Both the position numbers and the translations under genes were made by a program. A DNA stretch of 6,913 nt. It comes from Deltaproteobacteria bacterium. Its GTDB lineage: Bacteria > Desulfobacterota > Anaeroferrophillalia > Anaeroferrophillales > Tharpellaceae. The notes below the pieces were generated by a model. That model saw only the letters and a program-made list of their open reading frames with translations, had not been told where the DNA came from and did no database searches. Below are positions 5,453 to 6,913 of the stretch, in pieces. The number at the start of each line of letters is the position of its first letter. Position 1 is the first letter of the stretch. Where the stretch lies: positions 1 to 6,913 of the forward strand of contig JAADEO010000187.1 of NCBI GenBank assembly GCA_013153415.1, in the 5' to 3' direction.

Positions 5453-6913
5453 TCAGGCTACCGAATCGCAGGAGTTCTCATCCGGCCGCAGGGGCAAAAT
5501 CACCTTGAAGCAGCTGCCCTGGCCCGGGATGCTGGTAAACTCGATCCGGCCCTGATGCTGTTCGACGATAGTGCGGGCCGTAAAAAGACCGAGTCCGGTG
5601 GCTCCCCGTTCGGCTTCGACTTTCTTGGTTGAGTAGAAGGGATCGAAAATATACTCCCGGGATTCCAGATCGATACCGATCCCGTTGTCGGTTACCGAGA
5701 AGAAGAGATGTTCTTCATCCTCCCTATCGACGACAACCAGAATACGACCGGCGAGCTCACCGCCGAGTTCCTGCTTGCGCTCCCTGATCGCCTGGGCGGC
5801 ATTGAGCATCAGGTTGAGCAGCACCTGCTGGATCTGCCCCTTTTCACATTTGACCATCGGCAGGTCTTCGGCAAACTCTTTGACCACCTGGACCTGCTCC
5901 CGCTCCAGTTCGTAACGGCTGAAAGTAAGGGCATCCTCGATAACCTGAACCAGTGAAAGAGGAAAGAGTTCCTTGCGTTCGGGATGGGAAAAAACCATCA
6001 GATTGCCGGCCATCAGATTCAAGGCCTCGACCTGGTCCTGGAGACGGCCCAACAGCTTGATCTCCTTTTCCCTTGGTTCCGGAGCGGCCTCGCAGTACAT
6101 CTGCAGAAGCTGCACCACCCCGTAGATACCGGCCAGGAAATTATTCAGGTCATGCGCGATCCCGGCGGCCATCTGGCCGATGCTGGCCATCTTTTCGGTC
6201 CGGATCACCCGGTCTTCCATCTCGGTCAGAGAACTGGTATCCTGGATATAGACGACAACTTCCCGGCACCCCGTTTCACCCTCGTGAAAAATCGGGTAAC
6301 AATGGATATTGACATATTCCCGGCCGGCCCGGCGTTTTCTGATACGCAGACGGCTATGGCTTTTGCCGTCTTCCATGCACTCCCGGGGCAGACAATCGGG
6401 ACAGGGAGCCTGCTGTTTGCGAAAAACCTGATAGCAATGCTTGCCGACCAGATCCTTCGGAGCCGCTCCGAAATAGGCCGCCTCGGCCCGGTTAATGGCC
6501 CGGATGGTGAAACTGTCATCGACCAGGTAAACCCCGTCGGCCAGAGCATCAAGGGTACGACGGTAGCGTTGACGGCTCTCATTGATCTTCTGATTCTGGC
6601 GTTCCAGGACTTCGGTAAAATTTTCCAGCTGGCTGCTGTGAGCGAGAAAGAACTCGTATTGCCTTTCGATCAGCTTGATGGCCTCGTCCAGAATTTCCGG
6701 ATGACTGCCGAGATCGGTACCCCAGTTTGCCGGTCTCTTCTGCTTCTGCTGGCGATTGAATTTATCGACCAGAGTGATCAGTTTGTCAAAACCGGCCCGC
6801 ACCGGACGCACGACCCGCAGCAGAAACCAGCTCAAGAGCAGAACCAGAAAAACATGGGTCAACAAAGAGACCGTGGTAGCCGCCGTCGAACCCGGGATGA
6901 AGATCAGCAAGAC
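5453..6913 (-). CDS. Membrane-linked PAS sensor histidine kinase (5' truncated by window edge)
   Basis: The frame is open to the window end at 6913, so the start and probably an extracytoplasmic sensor part lie outside; the TTG at 6910 is not a convincing start. Residues are numbered from that TTG. A membrane segment lies at about 12-34 (LLTHVFLVLLLSWFLL), followed by basic RVVRPVR and a linker too short to call a full HAMP domain. A helical stretch leads to a PAS domain at about 115-230 with cysteines C159, C170, C173 and C178, plus C204 and C215. The dimerisation/phospho-acceptor helix has H253 in MAAGIAHDLNN. The ATPase domain has the N box LLNLMLNAAQAI (364-375), G1 VTDNGIGI (406-413), F box FDPFYSTKK (422-430) and G2 GATGLGL (436-442). 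All catalytic boxes look intact. It should autophosphorylate and pass phosphate to a response regulator, but none is visible here. The stop is at 5453-5455. Confidence 0.94.
   Translation of the reverse strand, partial: VLLIFIPGSTAATTVSLLTHVFLVLLLSWFLLRVVRPVRAGFDKLITLVDKFNRQQKQKRPANWGTDLGSHPEILDEAIKLIERQYEFFLAHSSQLENFTEVLERQNQKINESRQRYRRTLDALADGVYLVDDSFTIRAINRAEAAYFGAAPKDLVGKHCYQVFRKQQAPCPDCLPRECMEDGKSHSRLRIRKRRAGREYVNIHCYPIFHEGETGCREVVVYIQDTSSLTEMEDRVIRTEKMASIGQMAAGIAHDLNNFLAGIYGVVQLLQMYCEAAPEPREKEIKLLGRLQDQVEALNLMAGNLMVFSHPERKELFPLSLVQVIEDALTFSRYELEREQVQVVKEFAEDLPMVKCEKGQIQQVLLNLMLNAAQAIRERKQELGGELAGRILVVVDREDEEHLFFSVTDNGIGIDLESREYIFDPFYSTKKVEAERGATGLGLFTARTIVEQHQGRIEFTSIPGQGSCFKVILPLRPDENSCDSVA

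Noticed and set aside
4324..5508. A 394-codon open frame on the plus strand opposite the diguanylate cyclase.
   Set aside because: It is antisense to a gene with all GGDEF motifs intact, and its protein has no recognisable domain. Long antisense frames are common in GC-rich genes with biased third positions.
6908..6910. TTG as the true start of the histidine kinase.
   Set aside because: The frame stays open to the last base of the window, there is too little upstream sequence to judge a ribosome site, and kinases of this type usually have more N-terminal sequence.

Overview
The window looks like ordinary chromosome from a GC-rich Gram-negative bacterium. The best guess is the Desulfuromonadia / former Deltaproteobacteria (Geobacter, Desulfuromonas or Pelobacter-like). 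This rests on the style of the short N-acetylglutamate-synthase-like acetyltransferase, the NDAVINKG variant in NAD kinase, a cysteine-bearing PAS domain in the kinase and a DUF342/FapA-type protein. It is inference from family resemblance, not a database match.

Plus strand, 1-4022: the 3' end of a DUF342/FapA-family gene (2-868, 5' end outside the window) is followed by a gap of about 100 bp. A tight three-gene run comes next: NAD kinase nadK (966-1841), the SMC-like DNA repair ATPase recN (1864-3570), and a GNAT acetyltransferase resembling short N-acetylglutamate synthases (3567-4022). recN begins 22 bp after nadK, and recN overlaps the acetyltransferase by four bases (ATGA), so the three are probably co-transcribed and the last two translationally coupled.

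Minus strand, 6913-4105: a membrane-linked PAS sensor histidine kinase (5453-6913, N-terminus outside the window) is followed by a GGDEF diguanylate cyclase (4105-5376). A plausible intrinsic terminator lies in the 76 bp between them, so the two may be only partly coupled. The plus and minus blocks converge on an 82 bp spacer (4023-4104) with no convincing terminator.

Functionally the left part is housekeeping (NADP supply, recombination repair, probable arginine-pathway acetylation). The right part is signalling (a two-component sensor plus c-di-GMP synthesis). I found no RNA gene, CRISPR array, insertion sequence, phage gene or sign of recent transfer, and no clearly novel system. The points most worth a second look are the cysteine cluster in the kinase PAS domain, the terminator/attenuator between kinase and cyclase, the cysteine motif of the acetyltransferase, and the altered conserved motif in RecN.
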